Notes: a model not told the origin generated them from the letters alone. A DNA stretch of 64,000 nucleotides from CAVVYW01 sp963752605 (GCA_963752605.1 CAVVYW010000006.1:620001-684000), one strand, 5' to 3'; counted from the stretch's first letter, positions 8,044 to 18,213 are shown. Made by a program: numbers and translations.

Positions 8044-9069
8044 TCAGCCCCCGTCGGCGGCCCGCTCGAGCACGCCCGCCATCTTCGCGGCCTGCTTCTT
8101 CACGTCGTGCTCCGCGGCGGCCTCTCGAGCCGCCGCGTTCGGCGACGGCAGCTTCGATGCCTGCACGAGCCCGGCGACGATCTCCTCGGTCTGGATCGGG
8201 TCGACGAGGACGCCGGCCTCGGGGGTGACGAACTCCGGAGGGCCGCCGACCTCGGTCGCGACGACGCTGCGCTCCATCGCCATCCCCTCGAGCGTCGCCT
8301 GGCCGAACGGCTCGATCAGAGAGGGCTGGCAGAGGACGTCGCAGGCGGCGACCCAGCGCGGCACCTCCGACTGGGGGATTCGGCCGGTGACGGTGACGTT
8401 GGGCCGGCCCTCGAGCTCCCCGCGCAGCGGCCCGTCCCCGACGAAGGCGAGCCGCCCCCGCTCGAGGGAGGCGAAGGCGTCGGCGAGCCGCACCACGTTC
8501 TTGCGCTCGATCAGCGAGCCGACGCAGAGGAATGCGGTGCCCTCGCCGTCCCAGCCCAGCTCGCGGCGCGCCGGCTCGGCGGGCTGGGGCGAGAAGGCCT
8601 CGAGGTCCACCCCGCAGTCGGCGATCTCGATCTTCGCCTCGGCCGCGGGGACGCTCTCGACCAGGCGGTCGGCGAGCCAGCGCGAGTTGGCGATCACCGT
8701 CGCGGCGCGATCGACCACGCGGTGCGTCATCGCGGTCACGCCCAGGATCCCGCCCAGGTTGGCGACGTCCTGGCCATGCGCCATCAGCACCAGCGGCGCG
8801 TTCGCGGCACGGGCCGCGCGGGCCCCCGCGAAGCCGGCGGGGAAGAGGAAGTGCGCGAAGATCACGTCCGGGTCGAAGCGCTTCGCAGCACGGACTGACC
8901 TGCGGATGAGCCTGGCGTACTTGGTGGGAAGCCCCCCGCGCTTGCTGATGGACGCGACCTCGACCTCATGCCCCAGCCCCTCGAGCTCGCGGCTGAGCGG
9001 CACCAGGAAGCTCCCCAGGTCGGGGTTCTCCTCGCTCGGCCACATCTGGGTCACCAGCAGGATTCTCAT
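8044..9069 (-). CDS. Glycosyltransferase, GT4-like (GT-B fold)
   Basis: A 341-aa GT-B glycosyltransferase. The N-terminal Rossmann half begins MRILLVTQMWPSEENPDLGSF with the glycine-rich loop and donor/acceptor helices. The C-terminal half contains LCVGSLIERKNV (nucleotide-sugar site) and the family signature QPSLIEPFGQATLEGMA, where E-x7-E residues contact the donor. It probably adds one sugar of the exopolysaccharide repeat on the cytoplasmic face. Its ATG overlaps the stop of the upstream GT2 gene by four bases, so the two are coupled. The gene points opposite to the neighbouring wzx gene. Donor and linkage are unknown. Confidence 0.85.
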   Translation of the reverse strand: MRILLVTQMWPSEENPDLGSFLVPLSRELEGLGHEVEVASISKRGGLPTKYARLIRRSVRAAKRFDPDVIFAHFLFPAGFAGARAARAANAPLVLMAHGQDVANLGGILGVTAMTHRVVDRAATVIANSRWLADRLVESVPAAEAKIEIADCGVDLEAFSPQPAEPARRELGWDGEGTAFLCVGSLIERKNVVRLADAFASLERGRLAFVGDGPLRGELEGRPNVTVTGRIPQSEVPRWVAACDVLCQPSLIEPFGQATLEGMAMERSVVATEVGGPPEFVTPEAGVLVDPIQTEEIVAGLVQASKLPSPNAAAREAAAEHDVKKQAAKMAGVLERAADGG

Positions 9070-9986
9070 CGGCGGTTGTAATCCTCCGCCGCCTCGCGGA
9101 TGCCCTCTCCGCGGCGGGGCAGCAGCGCCTGGCGGGCGTGGAGCCAGTATCGGCGCGCCGAGTGGCCCGGGAGCGCCAGCGCGGCGAGGGTCCGCACGAG
9201 GTAGGGGAACGCGAGCAGCGGGCGGAGCAGGAAGGCCGCGGCCCGGCCCCTGTGCTTGCGGAGGTAGCGGTCGCGGTTGCGGTGGTATTCGACCGTGCGC
9301 CGCTCGACCCCGGCCGCGTCGCTCGCCATCTGGTCGTGGTGGACGGCCTCCGCCCGCGGCACGTAGAGGATGCGCCAGCCGGCGTCTCCCAGCCGCTTGC
9401 AGAAGTCGGTCTCGTCGGAGTAGACGAAGAAGTCGGGATCGAGCCAGCCGACCTGCTCAGCGGCCTCCCGGCGGACGAGCATCGCGCTCGACTGCACCCA
9501 GTCCACCTCGCGCGTCCGATCGCCGCGGCTCTGGACGGTGAGCCAGGGATGCAGGAACAGCGCACCCGCCAGCGCGGTGCCGAGACCGGGGAACCGCCAG
9601 GCGCAGGGCTGGGACTCGCCGCCGGGGGAGAGGAGCTGCGCGCCCGCCGCGGCCGCCTGCGGGTCCCGGTCCAGGGCGTCGAGCAGCGCCGCCACGGCGC
9701 CCGGCCGCAGCTCCGCGTCCTCGTTCAGCAGCAGGCAGTAGCGCCCGCGCGCCTCCTGCAACAGGCGCGAGTCGTTCTCGGCCTTGCCCGTGCGCCGGTC
9801 CAGCGCGATCAGCCGGCGCTCGCCGTCGAGGGCGGCGACGGCCTCCGCCGAGCCGTCCTCGGAGGCGTTGTCGAGGACCAGGACCTCGCTCTCGATCCCG
9901 GCGGGCGAATTGGCCTCGATCGCCCGCAGGCAGGCGAGCAGGAGCTCGCGCCCGTTGGTGTTGACCACGCAGTAGGAGAGCAGCAC
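9066..9986 (-). CDS. Glycosyltransferase family 2 (rhamnosyltransferase-like)
   Basis: A 306-aa GT-A enzyme starting MLLSYCVVNTNGRELLLACL with EVLVLDNASEDGSAEAV, the nucleotide-binding D and the following NASxDGS motif seen in dTDP-rhamnosyltransferase-like GT2 proteins. The acceptor region carries LLLNEDAELRPGAV (DxD equivalent E-D-A) and YSDETDFCKRLGDAGW, the usual ED/TDFCxR acceptor motif. The C-terminus is basic. The start lies only 17 bases from the divergent GT4 gene at 10004, leaving almost no room for two promoters. It is the upstream partner of the coupled GT4 gene ending at 8044. Donor sugar inferred only loosely. Confidence 0.82.
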   Translation of the reverse strand: MLLSYCVVNTNGRELLLACLRAIEANSPAGIESEVLVLDNASEDGSAEAVAALDGERRLIALDRRTGKAENDSRLLQEARGRYCLLLNEDAELRPGAVAALLDALDRDPQAAAAGAQLLSPGGESQPCAWRFPGLGTALAGALFLHPWLTVQSRGDRTREVDWVQSSAMLVRREAAEQVGWLDPDFFVYSDETDFCKRLGDAGWRILYVPRAEAVHHDQMASDAAGVERRTVEYHRNRDRYLRKHRGRAAAFLLRPLLAFPYLVRTLAALALPGHSARRYWLHARQALLPRRGEGIREAAEDYNRR

Positions 9987-10003
9987 GGCGAGAATGCTCC
10001 CCC

Positions 10004-11112
10004 ATGCGCGTCCATGTCGTCGATCCGCCGGCCTACACGCCGCCCTACGACCACGCCCTGGCCGGGGCCGTTGCGCGCGCCGGCGCCGAGGTCGAGCTGA
10101 TCACCTGCCGCTTCCCCTACGGGCCGGTCCCGAAGGAGGACGGCTACTCGGTCCGCGAGGTCTTCTACCGGCGCTCCTCCCGCCCCGGGATCGGGCCCCG
10201 GCGCAGGCGCATCCTGAGGGCGCTCGAGCACGTCCCGGACATGCGGCGCTATGCGCGGCTGGCGGAGGAGGCCGACGTCGTCCACTACCAGTGGCTGCCC
10301 ATCCCGTCGCTGGACCGCCGGCTGCTCCCGCCCAAGCGCCCGCGGGCGTTCACGATGCACTGGCGGCTTCCCGACGCCGGGACGCGCATCGCGGGGACGC
10401 TGTCCAAGCTGCTCGCCGAGATGGACGCGGTGGTCGTCCACTCCGAGCACGGCGCGCGCCGGCTCACGACCGACTTCGGGGTACCCGGGGAGAAGCTCGA
10501 GGTGATCCCGCATGGCGCCTTCGAGTACCTGACCAGGCAGGACGACGAGGTGCCGCTGCCCGAGGAGCTGCGCGAGGTGGAGGGGCCGGTGATCCTGTCC
10601 TTCGGGCTGATCCGGCCCTACAAGGGCACCGACGTGCTGCTCGAGGCCTTCAGCCGGGTGAGCGGAGCGGAGCTCTGGGTCGTCGGCATGCCGAGGATGC
10701 CGATGGACGAGCTGCGCTCGCTCGCCGGGCGGGCGCCCGGCACCGTGCGGTTCGTGGACCGGTTCATCCCCGACCCGGAGATCCCGGCGTACATGCGGCG
10801 CGCCGACCTGGTCGTGCTCCCCTACCGCAACATCGAGCAGTCCGGCGTGCTCTACACGGCGCTCGCCTTCGGCCGTCCCCTGGTGCTGAGCGGCGTTGGC
10901 GGCTTCACCGAGGTCGGCGAGCAGGGGGCCGCCAGGGTGGTGCCGCCCGAGGACCCCGGGGCGCTGGCCGGGGCCCTGAACGAGCTGCTGGCGGACGACA
11001 CCGAGCGCGAGCGCCTCGGTCGAATGGCGCTCTGGCCCTCGCCGAGGGGCCATCCTCGTGGGACGAGATCGGGCGCCGCACGGTCGACCTGTATCGGCGC
11101 CTGCTTGGCTGA
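10004..11112 (+). CDS. Glycosyltransferase, GT4-like; one frameshift near the 3' end
   Basis: GT-B glycosyltransferase beginning MRVHVVDPPAYTPPYDHALA, with HYQWLPIPSLDRRLLP, the donor-site stretch VILSFGLIRPYKGTDVLLEAF and the C-terminal motif LPYRNIEQSGVLYTALAFGRP. The frame stays open to 11140 but loses homology after ERLGR at about 11025. One base too many in ctctggcc (near 11031) moves the true ending, which reads ALALAEGPSSWDEIGRR and stops at 11112. The real protein is therefore about 369 aa. The extra base is probably an assembly error. Predicted to add a sugar to the lipid-linked repeat unit; donor unknown. Confidence 0.82.
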
Positions 11113-11135
11113 GAGCGTGCCTCCGACGCTCCGCC

Positions 11136-11141
11136 GATAAT
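11136..11141 (+). promoter_or_regulatory. Candidate -10 element of a leaderless promoter
   Basis: GATAAT differs from the consensus TATAAT by one base and ends exactly 7 bases before the GTG at 11149, the spacing expected for a leaderless transcript. No clear -35 box. It supports the proposed start of the following glycosyltransferase. Confidence 0.4.
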
Positions 11142-11148
11142 TCCGGCC

Positions 11149-12281
11149 GTGTTTTAATCGAGATCAGCTTCTGGTCGGCGCTGGGGCTGATCCTCTATGC
11201 GCACCTCGGCTATCCGCTGCTGCTCTGGCTGCTCGGGGGCCTCTTCGGCGAGCCGGCCCGCAGCCGCAGGGCGCACGACGGCCTGCCCACGGTGACCCTG
11301 ATCATCCCCGCCCACGACGAGGCGGAGGTGATCGCGCGCCGGGTGGAGAACGCGCTTGCGCTCGACTACCCCCGCGACCGCTTCGAGGTGATGGTCGCCT
11401 CCGACGGCTCCAGCGACCGAACCGTCGAGCTGGCGCGTGAGGCCGGCGCGGACCTCGTGCTCGACCTGCCCCGCGGCGGCAAGGTCGCGGCGCTCAACGC
11501 CGCCGCTCGCCAGGCGCAGGGGGCGATCTTCGCCTTTTCGGACGCGAACGCCTACTGGCGGCCGGATGGGCTCCGCCGCCTGGTGGCCCGCTTCGAGGAC
11601 GAGAAGGTCGGATACGCCTGCGGGCAGGTCCGCTTCACGGGAGGCGAGGAGGGAAACCAGGAGGGCCTTTACTGGCGCTACGAGATGGCCGTCCGTCGCA
11701 GCGAGTCCCGTCTGGCGGGCATCACCGGCGGCAACGGCGCGATCTATGCGGTCCGCTCGGAGGCCTACATCGAGCTCGAGCCGGATCGCGGGCAGGACCT
11801 CTCCTTCCCGTTCGAGCTGACCAAGCGCGGCTGGCGCGCGGTGTACGAGCCCGGTGCCCTGGCGGAGGAGCGGATGGCGCCGAGCGTCGAGGGCGAGTTC
11901 CAGCGCAAGCGCCGGATGATGTGGGGCCTCTGGGATGCGATGCTCAAGTACGGGATGCTGAAGCCGCGGGGCTATTCGCCGGGATACCTCGTGGAGATCT
12001 ACTCGCACCGGCTGCTTCGCTACCTGACCCCGTTCCTCCACGTGATCGCCCTGCTCGCAAACGCTGCCCTGCTGCCCGAGGGAGGGATCTACTCGCTCAC
12101 CATGGGGATGCAGCTCTGCCTGCTCGCCGCGGCGGCGCTCGGACGCTTCATCCCGCTGTGGCCGCTCCGGGTCGCCTACTACTACGTGACCGTGACCGCC
12201 TCCATCGCCGCGGGCCTCTGGGACCGGCTGCGGGCCGGAGAGGTCCCGATCGGGTGGGAGAAGGTCGAGGGCACCCGGTGA
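11149..12281 (+). CDS. Membrane glycosyltransferase family 2; start disturbed by a missing T
   Basis: A GT2 enzyme with an N-terminal membrane helix (ISFWSALGLILYAHLGYPLL), the catalytic GT-A domain (TLIIPAHDEAEVIARRV, VASDGSSDRTVELA, FSDANAYWRPDGL as the DxD equivalent, TGGNGAIYAVRSEAY, and QRKRRMMWG, a QxxRW-like motif) and two or three C-terminal helices. This is the layout of bacterial GT2 enzymes that make exopolysaccharide chains. The open frame starts at 11058 inside the upstream gene, but homology starts at about 11149. One missing T in the run after GTG would give MFLIEISFW with a good start and a -10 box 7 bases before it. The stop overlaps the next GTG (GTGA). Confidence 0.8.
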
Positions 12282-12971
12282 ACGAGCGCAAGGGCCTGTC
12301 GCGCGCGGCGGACGTCGTCATCGCGACCGCCGCGCTCTTCCTGGCAGCGCCGCTGCTGGGGCTGGCGGCGATCGCGATCAAGCTCACCTCCCGCGGGCCG
12401 GTGTTCTACACGCAGCGCCGGGTGGGGAAGGACGGTGAGATCTTCGAGCTGCTGAAGCTGCGAACGATGCGCCGGGGGCGGACCCGGTCGGTGTCGGCAC
12501 GGCAGTCACCGGCGACGACCCGCGGGTCACCCGCGTCGGCAGGCTGCTGCGCCGCTTCGCGCTCGACGAGCTGCCCAACCTGTTCAACGTGCTCACCGGC
12601 GAGATGGCGATGGTCGGTCCCCGCGCCACGCTCGCGGCCCAGGTGGCGCTCTACACGCCGCGCCAGCGCCGGCGGCTCGAGCTGAAGCCCGGTGTGACCG
12701 GCTGGGCGCAGACGCACGGGCGGGCCGGCATTCCCTGGGAGGAGAGGATCGAGCTGGACGTCTGGTACGTCGAGAACCGCTCCCTCGGCCTCGACCTGAA
12801 GATCCTCGCCCTCACCCCGCTGGTGCTGCTCAAGGGCACCGGAATCAGCTCTCCCGACGCCTACGCGGGCTCGCCTCCGAGTCGCCGCTCCGGCAGGCCG
12901 CGGAGCGCGAGCGCGAGTTGGAGCTGCGGGAGCGGCTGGAGCCGCGCGAGCCGCGGGCGGAGCGGGACTGA
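12278..12971 (+). CDS. Priming sugar transferase (bacterial_transf/WcaJ-WbaP type), two frameshifts
   Basis: Polyprenyl-phosphate hexose-1-phosphate transferase that starts each repeat unit on undecaprenyl phosphate. Reading from GTG 12278 gives a single membrane hairpin (ADVVIATAALFLAAPLLGLAA), then GPVFYTQRRVGKDGEIFELLKLRTM, a family hallmark. A missing G in the run at about 12474-12478 hides the next part (RLLRRFALDELPNLFNVLTG), which resumes as GEMAMVGPRATL and LKPGVTGWAQTHGR, then WYVENRSLGLDLKIL. A second shift near 12868 leads to an acidic C-terminal tail ending at the TGA at 12969. It is the short monotopic form, without the extra N-terminal helices of WbaP. Both breaks look like assembly indels. 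Confidence 0.8.
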
Positions 12972-12975
12972 GCCG

Positions 12976-13521
12976 ATGGCGCGAGGCATCTCGCTGAGGG
13001 ACTTCAGGATCGAGGACGCGGAGGCCGTCCACCGCTGGTTCAACTCGCCGGCGGCGACCGCCAACCTCCTCGAGCACCGCGACTCCTTCAGCCCCGACGA
13101 CGCCCGCCGCTGGGTGGAGCGGGCGATCGCGCAGGCGGCCGATCCCGACTCCGAGGACCGCAAGTGGGCGATCCAGCTCGAGGGAGTGGACGAGGCGGTC
13201 GGCTACACGGCGCTGTACGGGCTCAATCGCCAGACCGCGCCCGAGCTCGGCGCGATCGTCGGTGATGAGCGCGCCGCCGGGAGGGGCGTCGGCCGCGAGG
13301 CGGAGCGCCTCACGAACCTGAAGGCCTTCGAGGAGTTCGGCGCCCACAAGGTCTACGGGCGCATTCCCGCCACCAACGAGGCCGCGAGGAAGGCCGTCAT
13401 CTACAACGGCTGGAAGCAGGAGGGAGTGCTGCGCAACCACGTCCGCCATGGGGATGAGCTGATCGACGTCGAGCTCTGGGGCGGCTTCCGCGAGGACCTG
13501 CCCGAGGCCCCCGAGGATTGA
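12976..13521 (+). CDS. GNAT-family N-acetyltransferase
   Basis: A 181-aa acetyl-CoA-dependent acetyltransferase starting at ATG 12976, four bases after the sugar transferase stop. It reads MARGISLRDFRIEDAEAVHRWFN at the N-terminus. The acetyl-CoA-binding loop is GDERAAGRGVGREAERL, and the conserved N-E-A-A-R-K-A-V (IPATNEAARKAVIYNGW) follows, as in RimJ/RimL and sugar-amine acetyltransferases. Within a polysaccharide cluster headed by an aminosugar-type dehydratase, acetylation of an amino-deoxy sugar is a reasonable inference, though protein targets cannot be excluded. The longer open frame upstream is only the joined C-terminus of the sugar transferase. The stop overlaps the start of the next gene (TTGA). 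Confidence 0.78.
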   Translation: MARGISLRDFRIEDAEAVHRWFNSPAATANLLEHRDSFSPDDARRWVERAIAQAADPDSEDRKWAIQLEGVDEAVGYTALYGLNRQTAPELGAIVGDERAAGRGVGREAERLTNLKAFEEFGAHKVYGRIPATNEAARKAVIYNGWKQEGVLRNHVRHGDELIDVELWGGFREDLPEAPED

Positions 13522-14456
13522 GCGCGGCCCGCCTGATCGAGGATGGGGGTGCCGCGGCCGCGGATCCCACCCAGTTCTTCCGCTCGCCGGAGTTCCTGGC
13601 CGCGGAGGGCGCGACCCATACGCTCGCCATCGGTGAGGACCGGTCCTCGCCGTCCCGGTGATCGTCCGCGCGATCGAAGGGACCGGGATGGTCGACGCGA
13701 CCTCTCCCTACGGATATCCGGGCGGGACGTCGCTGTCGGTCGGGGACGCCGGCCACGTCCCCGCGACCCCGGGGACGTGGATTGGTCGGACACGGGGCTG
13801 GTCAGCGTGTTCATCCGCGACCGGATCGGGGATCGGCCCACACTGGCCGGCGGCACGGTGCGCTCCCAGGTGCAGATCGCGGATCCAGAGCCGAGAGCGG
13901 CCTGCGCAGGCGGCTCCGCGAGCAGATCCGCCGGAATGAGCGCCGGGGCTGGACGGTGGACCCGCTCCCGGCAGCGAGGCCGACCCGGAAGCACGCTCGG
14001 CCTTCGAGCGAGCCTATGGGGAGACGATGCGCCGGACCGGGGCAGCCGAGCGCTACCTCTATCGAGCGAGTACTTCGAGCGGGTGCTGGCCGCCGAGTCC
14101 GCCTGGCTGCTGCTGGCCTGCCGCGGCGACGGCCGGCCGGAGGCCGGGGCCATCGCCGTTCGCAGCGACGATCACCTGCACTACTACCTCGGCGGCACCG
14201 CCGACGCCGCCCTCGAGGACTCGCCGATGAAGAACCTGTTCGCGGCGATGATCTCGCTGGCCGGGGAGCTGGGAATGCCGCTGAACCTGGGCGGCGGAGT
14301 GGAGCCGGGCGACTCGCTCGACTCCTTCAAGCGCGGCTTCGCCAACGCGGAGGCGGCCTTCCGGACCCACGAGGTGATCTGCGATCCGGCCGCCTACGAG
14401 GAGCTGAGCGCGGGCAGGCGGCGCCGGAGGGCTTCTTCCCTGCCTACAGGGCCTGA
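13518..14456 (+). CDS. FemAB-like/BioF2-like aminoacyl- or acyltransferase, frame broken several times
   Basis: Stitching frames from TTG 13518 gives PTQFFRSPEFLAAEG, then VIVRAIEGTGMVDATSPYGYPGG, a hallmark of FemAB-like GNAT proteins. Next come DVDWSDTGLVSVFIRDRIGD, LRRRLREQIRRNERRGWTVD and RSAFERAYGETMRRTGA. The last part is EYFERVLAAESAWLLLACRG, HYYLGGTADAALEDSPMKNL and LNLGGGVEPGDSLDSFKRGF, ending PEGFFPAYRA at 14456. At least six frame changes (about 13640, 13770, 13885, 13960, 14060 and 14420) are needed, so the gene as assembled cannot be translated. FemAB proteins transfer amino acids to peptidoglycan or acyl groups in exopolysaccharide clusters. The neighbours favour the latter. Whether it is a pseudogene or an assembly artefact is unresolved; I favour artefact. 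Confidence 0.6.
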
Positions 14457-14463
14457 ATGCGCT

Positions 14464-15703
14464 TCAGCTTCTCGCGCTTGTCTTCTGCTTGCGCTTGCAC
14501 TTCCTGCAGCGGTCACAGCTCTTCCGCTTGCCGGAGCGCTTGCACTGCCGGCACGGCTTGCTGCAGGGTGCCGGCGAGCCGAGCAGGCTGTCCACGGCGG
14601 CCCTGATCGCCGGCAGCTGCGCCTCGAGCAGGGCGGGGCACGAGGTGAGGCCCAGGTCGAGGTGGCCGATGATCCGCGGCATGGTGATCACGGTCCCCGC
14701 CGGGTACTTGTTGGCCGAGCCACCGCCGGAGGTGAGCTGCGTGGTCCCGCTGGCGGGCGTCGCCGCGCTGATCTTGAGCTTCCAGGCGAGGTAGCGGACG
14801 ATCGAGTGACCGCCTCGGGAGTCGGCGCCTCACTGGTGTGGTCGCCGATCGAGGAGATCGCGGTCGTCTGGGAGTTGTATCCCTGCGCCTGGGCCCCGAC
14901 CACGGGGTACTCCAGCCCCCCGGCGCGGCCCTCGTAGAGGACGCCGTAGCGGTCGACCAGGGCGTTGTAGCCGATGTCGTTCCAGCCGTTCCCGTTGATG
15001 TGGAAGCGGCAGATCCCCAGCACGATCCCCGCCGCCTCCTCGGGCGTGTAGTCGTTGGCGTTGACGGTGTGGTGGACCACGGCGGCGCTGACCGAGCCGT
15101 ATTCGGCCGGGCCGCGCGGCTGGCAGCCGCCGGAGGGCAGGTCCGCGCCCCACGCCGCCCTGGCGACGATGGCGGGCTTCGTCGCCGCCGCGTGCACCGG
15201 GGGCGCCGAGGCGATCGTGATGAAGGCCGAGTTGATCGCGCCGCGAGCGGAGTGGAGCAGGCGCTCGCCGAGGCCGCCGGCGGTGCCGGAGACATTCACG
15301 AAGTGGAGCCGCCCGGTGGGGCGGAACGGCGCGCGCACCTGGGCCGCCTCGGCGCCGTCGACATAGATCGGCGTCGCATCCGCCTGCTCGACCCACTCCG
15401 TCCAGCCGTCCTCGTCGCGGACGCGGATCTCCACGTGGCGCCGCTCGCCCGCCAGGCCGACCAGGTCGAACTCGTGGGGCGCCTCGACGGGCCGGGAGAC
15501 CCAGCGGGCCGGCTTCTCGCCCTTTCGGCGGCCGCGGCCAGCGCCGCGCGCGCCGGGGCGGAGATCCGCTTCACCCCGGGCACGCCGCGCTCGAAGTCGA
15601 CCGCGCCGGGCATGTACGGGCGCAGGGAGAGGGCCGGGATCGCCACCAGGGCGAATCCGGCGATCATGGCCAGCGTGATGCCTGCGAGCAGCTTGGCGCG
15701 CAT
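14464..15703 (-). CDS. Secreted peptidoglycan-recognition (PGRP/amidase_2) protein with Cys/Lys-rich tail; frameshifted
   Basis: Probable zinc N-acetylmuramoyl-L-alanine amidase exported to the cell surface. From ATG 15703 an N-terminal signal helix (KLLAGITLAMIAGFALVAIP) is followed, after a frame change near 15500, by VEIRVRDEDGWTEWVEQAD. The PGRP domain then shows ARAAWGADLPSGGCQPRG, VVHHTVNANDYTPEEAAG (first zinc His), FHINGNGWNDIGYNALVDRY, and after another shift near 14812 YLAWKLKIS and MPRIIGHLDLGLTSCPAL, with the later zinc His and Cys. The end is unusual: about 25 residues dense in Cys, Lys and Arg (CSKPCRQCKRSGKRKSC). It diverges from the sugar dehydrogenase gene at 15771. Confidence 0.75.
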
Positions 15704-15770
15704 GCCTTTACCGGAACACGGCATGGACCCTTGTGTTTCTCTTGTACCTGTCGATCCCCTCGTCTGAACG

Positions 15771-17341
15771 ATGAAATGCACGCCTAGGCTCGCCCTGCTC
15801 ACAGTCGCCGCCACCCTCGCGCTCGGGGCCCAGGCGAGCGCCCAGAGCGAGCTGGTCCCGTTCGGCGGGCAGAACTACGCCTCGCCCTACCACGTCGCGG
15901 GCGAGCCGGGGAGTCCCAGCCGCGTATACGTGGTGGAGGCCGCGGGGCGGATCCGGGTGGTGGTCGACGGGGTGACCCAGGGCGGCAGCTTCCTCGACAT
16001 CAACACTGACGTATGCGACGGCGGCGAGGGGCGGGGGCGAGTGCGGGATGTTCTCGATGGCGCTCGCTCCGGACTTCGCGACCACCGGGCTCTTCTACGT
16101 CTTCTACACCCGCGATGCGGCCGGCAGCACGACCTGGTGATCAGGGAGTTCCAGCGGACCGCGGACCCGAACGACGTCGACGAGGCGACCGGCCGGGACG
16201 TGCTGGTCATTCCCCATCCCGACGCGGAAGAACCACAACGGCGGCCAGCTCCAGTTCGGCCCCGACGGGCTCCTGTACATCTCGACCGGCGACGGGGGGA
16301 GCACCCCTCAGCACGGGCAGAGCCTGACCACCCTGCTGGGGAAGCTGCTGCGGATCGATCCGGTCGACCGCCCGGGCCGCTGCAGTACTCGATCCCCGCC
16401 GAAAACCCGTTCGCGGACGGCGCCGGGCCGAACGCGGACGAGATCTACTCCTACGGCCTGCGCAATCCCTACCGCTTCTCGTTCGACCGGCTCGACGGGC
16501 GACCTGACGTCGCCGACGTCGGGCAGGCGGAGTGGGAGGAGATCGATTTCGTCTCCGACGGCGGCGGCCGGGGTGCGAACTTCGGCTGGCGCTGCTTCGA
16601 GGGGACGCGCCGTCGTCACCACCGGCGGACGTGCGCACCGCCGCTGGTCAACTCACACCCCGCCCGTTCACCAGTACCTGAACCCTCCCGGCAGGCAGCG
16701 CCGCGATCAACGGCGGCTTCGTCGTCCGGGACACCGCTCTGCCCACCCTGCTCGGCCGCTACCTCTACGCGGACAGCGTCGGCGCGTTCCCGGAGATCCG
16801 CTCCATCACCCTCTTCCCCGGCGGGTCCAGCGGAGACGCCGACACGGGGCTGACCGGCGGGACGTCGTCCTTCGGGGAGGACGCCTGCGGGCACATCTAC
16901 GTCGCCCAGTTCGGCGGGACACGGTGAGCCGCATCGAGCCGACCAGCGGGGCGTTCCCCTGCGCGCCTCAGCTGGCGCTGCCGTCGAGCCCCCAGGTGGA
17001 TGGCAAGGGCCCGGCCCTGAGCGTGGATGTGCGCAGGGCAAGCGCGCCGGCGCCCGCGGCGAGCTCATCCTCCTCGTCGGCTGCGACGAGAGCTGCACGG
17101 TGCAGGGTGGAGGCGAGGTCGTGCTCCCCGGCAAGGACCTCGGGCTGGACACCGGACACCCTCGCGCTGGCGGGCGGGGTGCAGGGGGTCCTCCACCTCG
17201 ACCTGTCCCGGAGGGAGGCCAGGCGCCTGCTCGAGAGAGCTGCGGGACGGCGAGAAGGCGAAGGCGGTGGTCGATCTGAGCGCCAGCGACGCGGCCGGGA
17301 ACCGGAGCACCGCCACCCACCGGATCAAGCAGAAGCGCTAG
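15771..17341 (+). CDS. Secreted PQQ-dependent sugar dehydrogenase-like beta-propeller; frameshifted
   Basis: Member of the soluble glucose/sorbosone dehydrogenase (GSDH) family, six-bladed propellers that may oxidise sugars with PQQ outside the membrane. A Sec signal peptide (LALLTVAATLALGAQASAQS) is followed by NYASPYHVAGEPGSPSRVYV. After frame changes come MFSMALAPDFATTGLFYVFY, GGQLQFGPDGLLYISTGDGG (diagnostic) and IYSYGLRNPYRFSFDRLDG. The C-terminal part after about 16970 reads like an added Ig-like or CARDB-type module and ends LSASDAAGNRSTATHRIKQK. At least five frame changes occur, the first near 16020. The stop TAG shares the bases CTAG with the stop of the convergent DUF3105 gene. Substrate unknown. 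Confidence 0.7.
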
Positions 17342-18153
17342 AGGCTGATCGGGACCGATTCCGGGGCGTTGCCGCGGTAGGTGTCGCGGAAGTTCCGGAT
17401 CACGTCGAGCACGGTCTCGCTGTAGGTCGGGCAGATCACCAGCTGACGCCAGGCGGTCAGCGCGACCGCGTACTGCGTGTCGTCGTCGGGCGCGTACGGC
17501 GCCTCCCCGTCGGGGAAGAGCAGCATGCCGTCGGGATCCTCGTCGAAGACCCCCTTGATGCGCGAGCTGCTCGTCCTCCGAGAGGCTCGGGTCGTAGTGG
17601 ATCTCGACGCGGCCGTGCTCCATCGAGTGGACGAAGCGGGCGGTCGGGGGCCGCTCCGCGTACGCGCCGTCCGCGAAGGCGCCGGCGCCGTCCTCCGCGT
17701 TGGCCCCGTAGTGGTCACCCGAGGTCGGAGGGACGGTCTTGTAGGCGCCCGGCTGGTCGCCCTTGGTCACGTCGGTGAAGTGGCTGTTGCCCTCGTCGGG
17801 GAGATCGAGCCTGAGCTGGCAGCCCGCGGCCTTCGCCGACTCCTTCAGGTCGCCGATCTGGATCGTGGGAGGCGGCGTTCCCTCGCGGTCGTCGCACTCG
17901 ATGCCCTCGGTCACGCCGCTGAGCGGCTGGACGTGGGCGTTCTCGTCGTCGCAGCCGGCCCCGGTCTCGCCGCCGCCATCGCCGCCTCCGCGTTCATGAT
18001 CACGACCACCAGGCCGGCGAGGACGGCCGCGGCCAGCAGGCCCGCGACGAAGTACCCGGCGATCAGCCGCCGGCGCGCGGCCGACTGGTCGTGCTGCTGC
18101 GCGGCCAGCCGCTCGGCGCGAAGGCGCTCCTTTTCCTCTCTGCGGCTCGACAT
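17338..18153 (-). CDS. DUF3105 membrane-anchored protein; frameshifted
   Basis: N-terminus MSSRREEKERLRAERLAAQQ is a charged helix followed by one membrane helix (LIAGYFVAGLLAAAVLAGLVVVIM in part). After a frame change near 17930 the domain reads CQLRLDLPDEGNSHF, PPTSGDHYGANAEDGAG and FVHSMEHGRVEIHYDPSLSE. After a second change near 17560 it ends with AVALTAWRQLVICPTYSETV and RNFRDTYRGNAPE. The H-x-x-x-H and HxxxHGRV-type residues are typical of DUF3105, a domain of unknown function common in Actinobacteria and Chloroflexi and predicted extracytoplasmic. The stop overlaps the convergent sugar dehydrogenase stop. No function is assigned beyond the family. Confidence 0.72.
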
Positions 18154-18213
18154 CGAGGGCGTGAATCTAGCGGAGGGGGCTCAAGCGCCGCTTAGGCGCG
18201 GCTCAACCCCGGC

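Noticed and set aside
6414..8228. 604-codon plus-strand frame overlapping the flippase gene
   Set aside because: Shifted frame of wzx with Ala/Arg/Gly/Pro-rich text; the flippase frame has normal helices and motifs.
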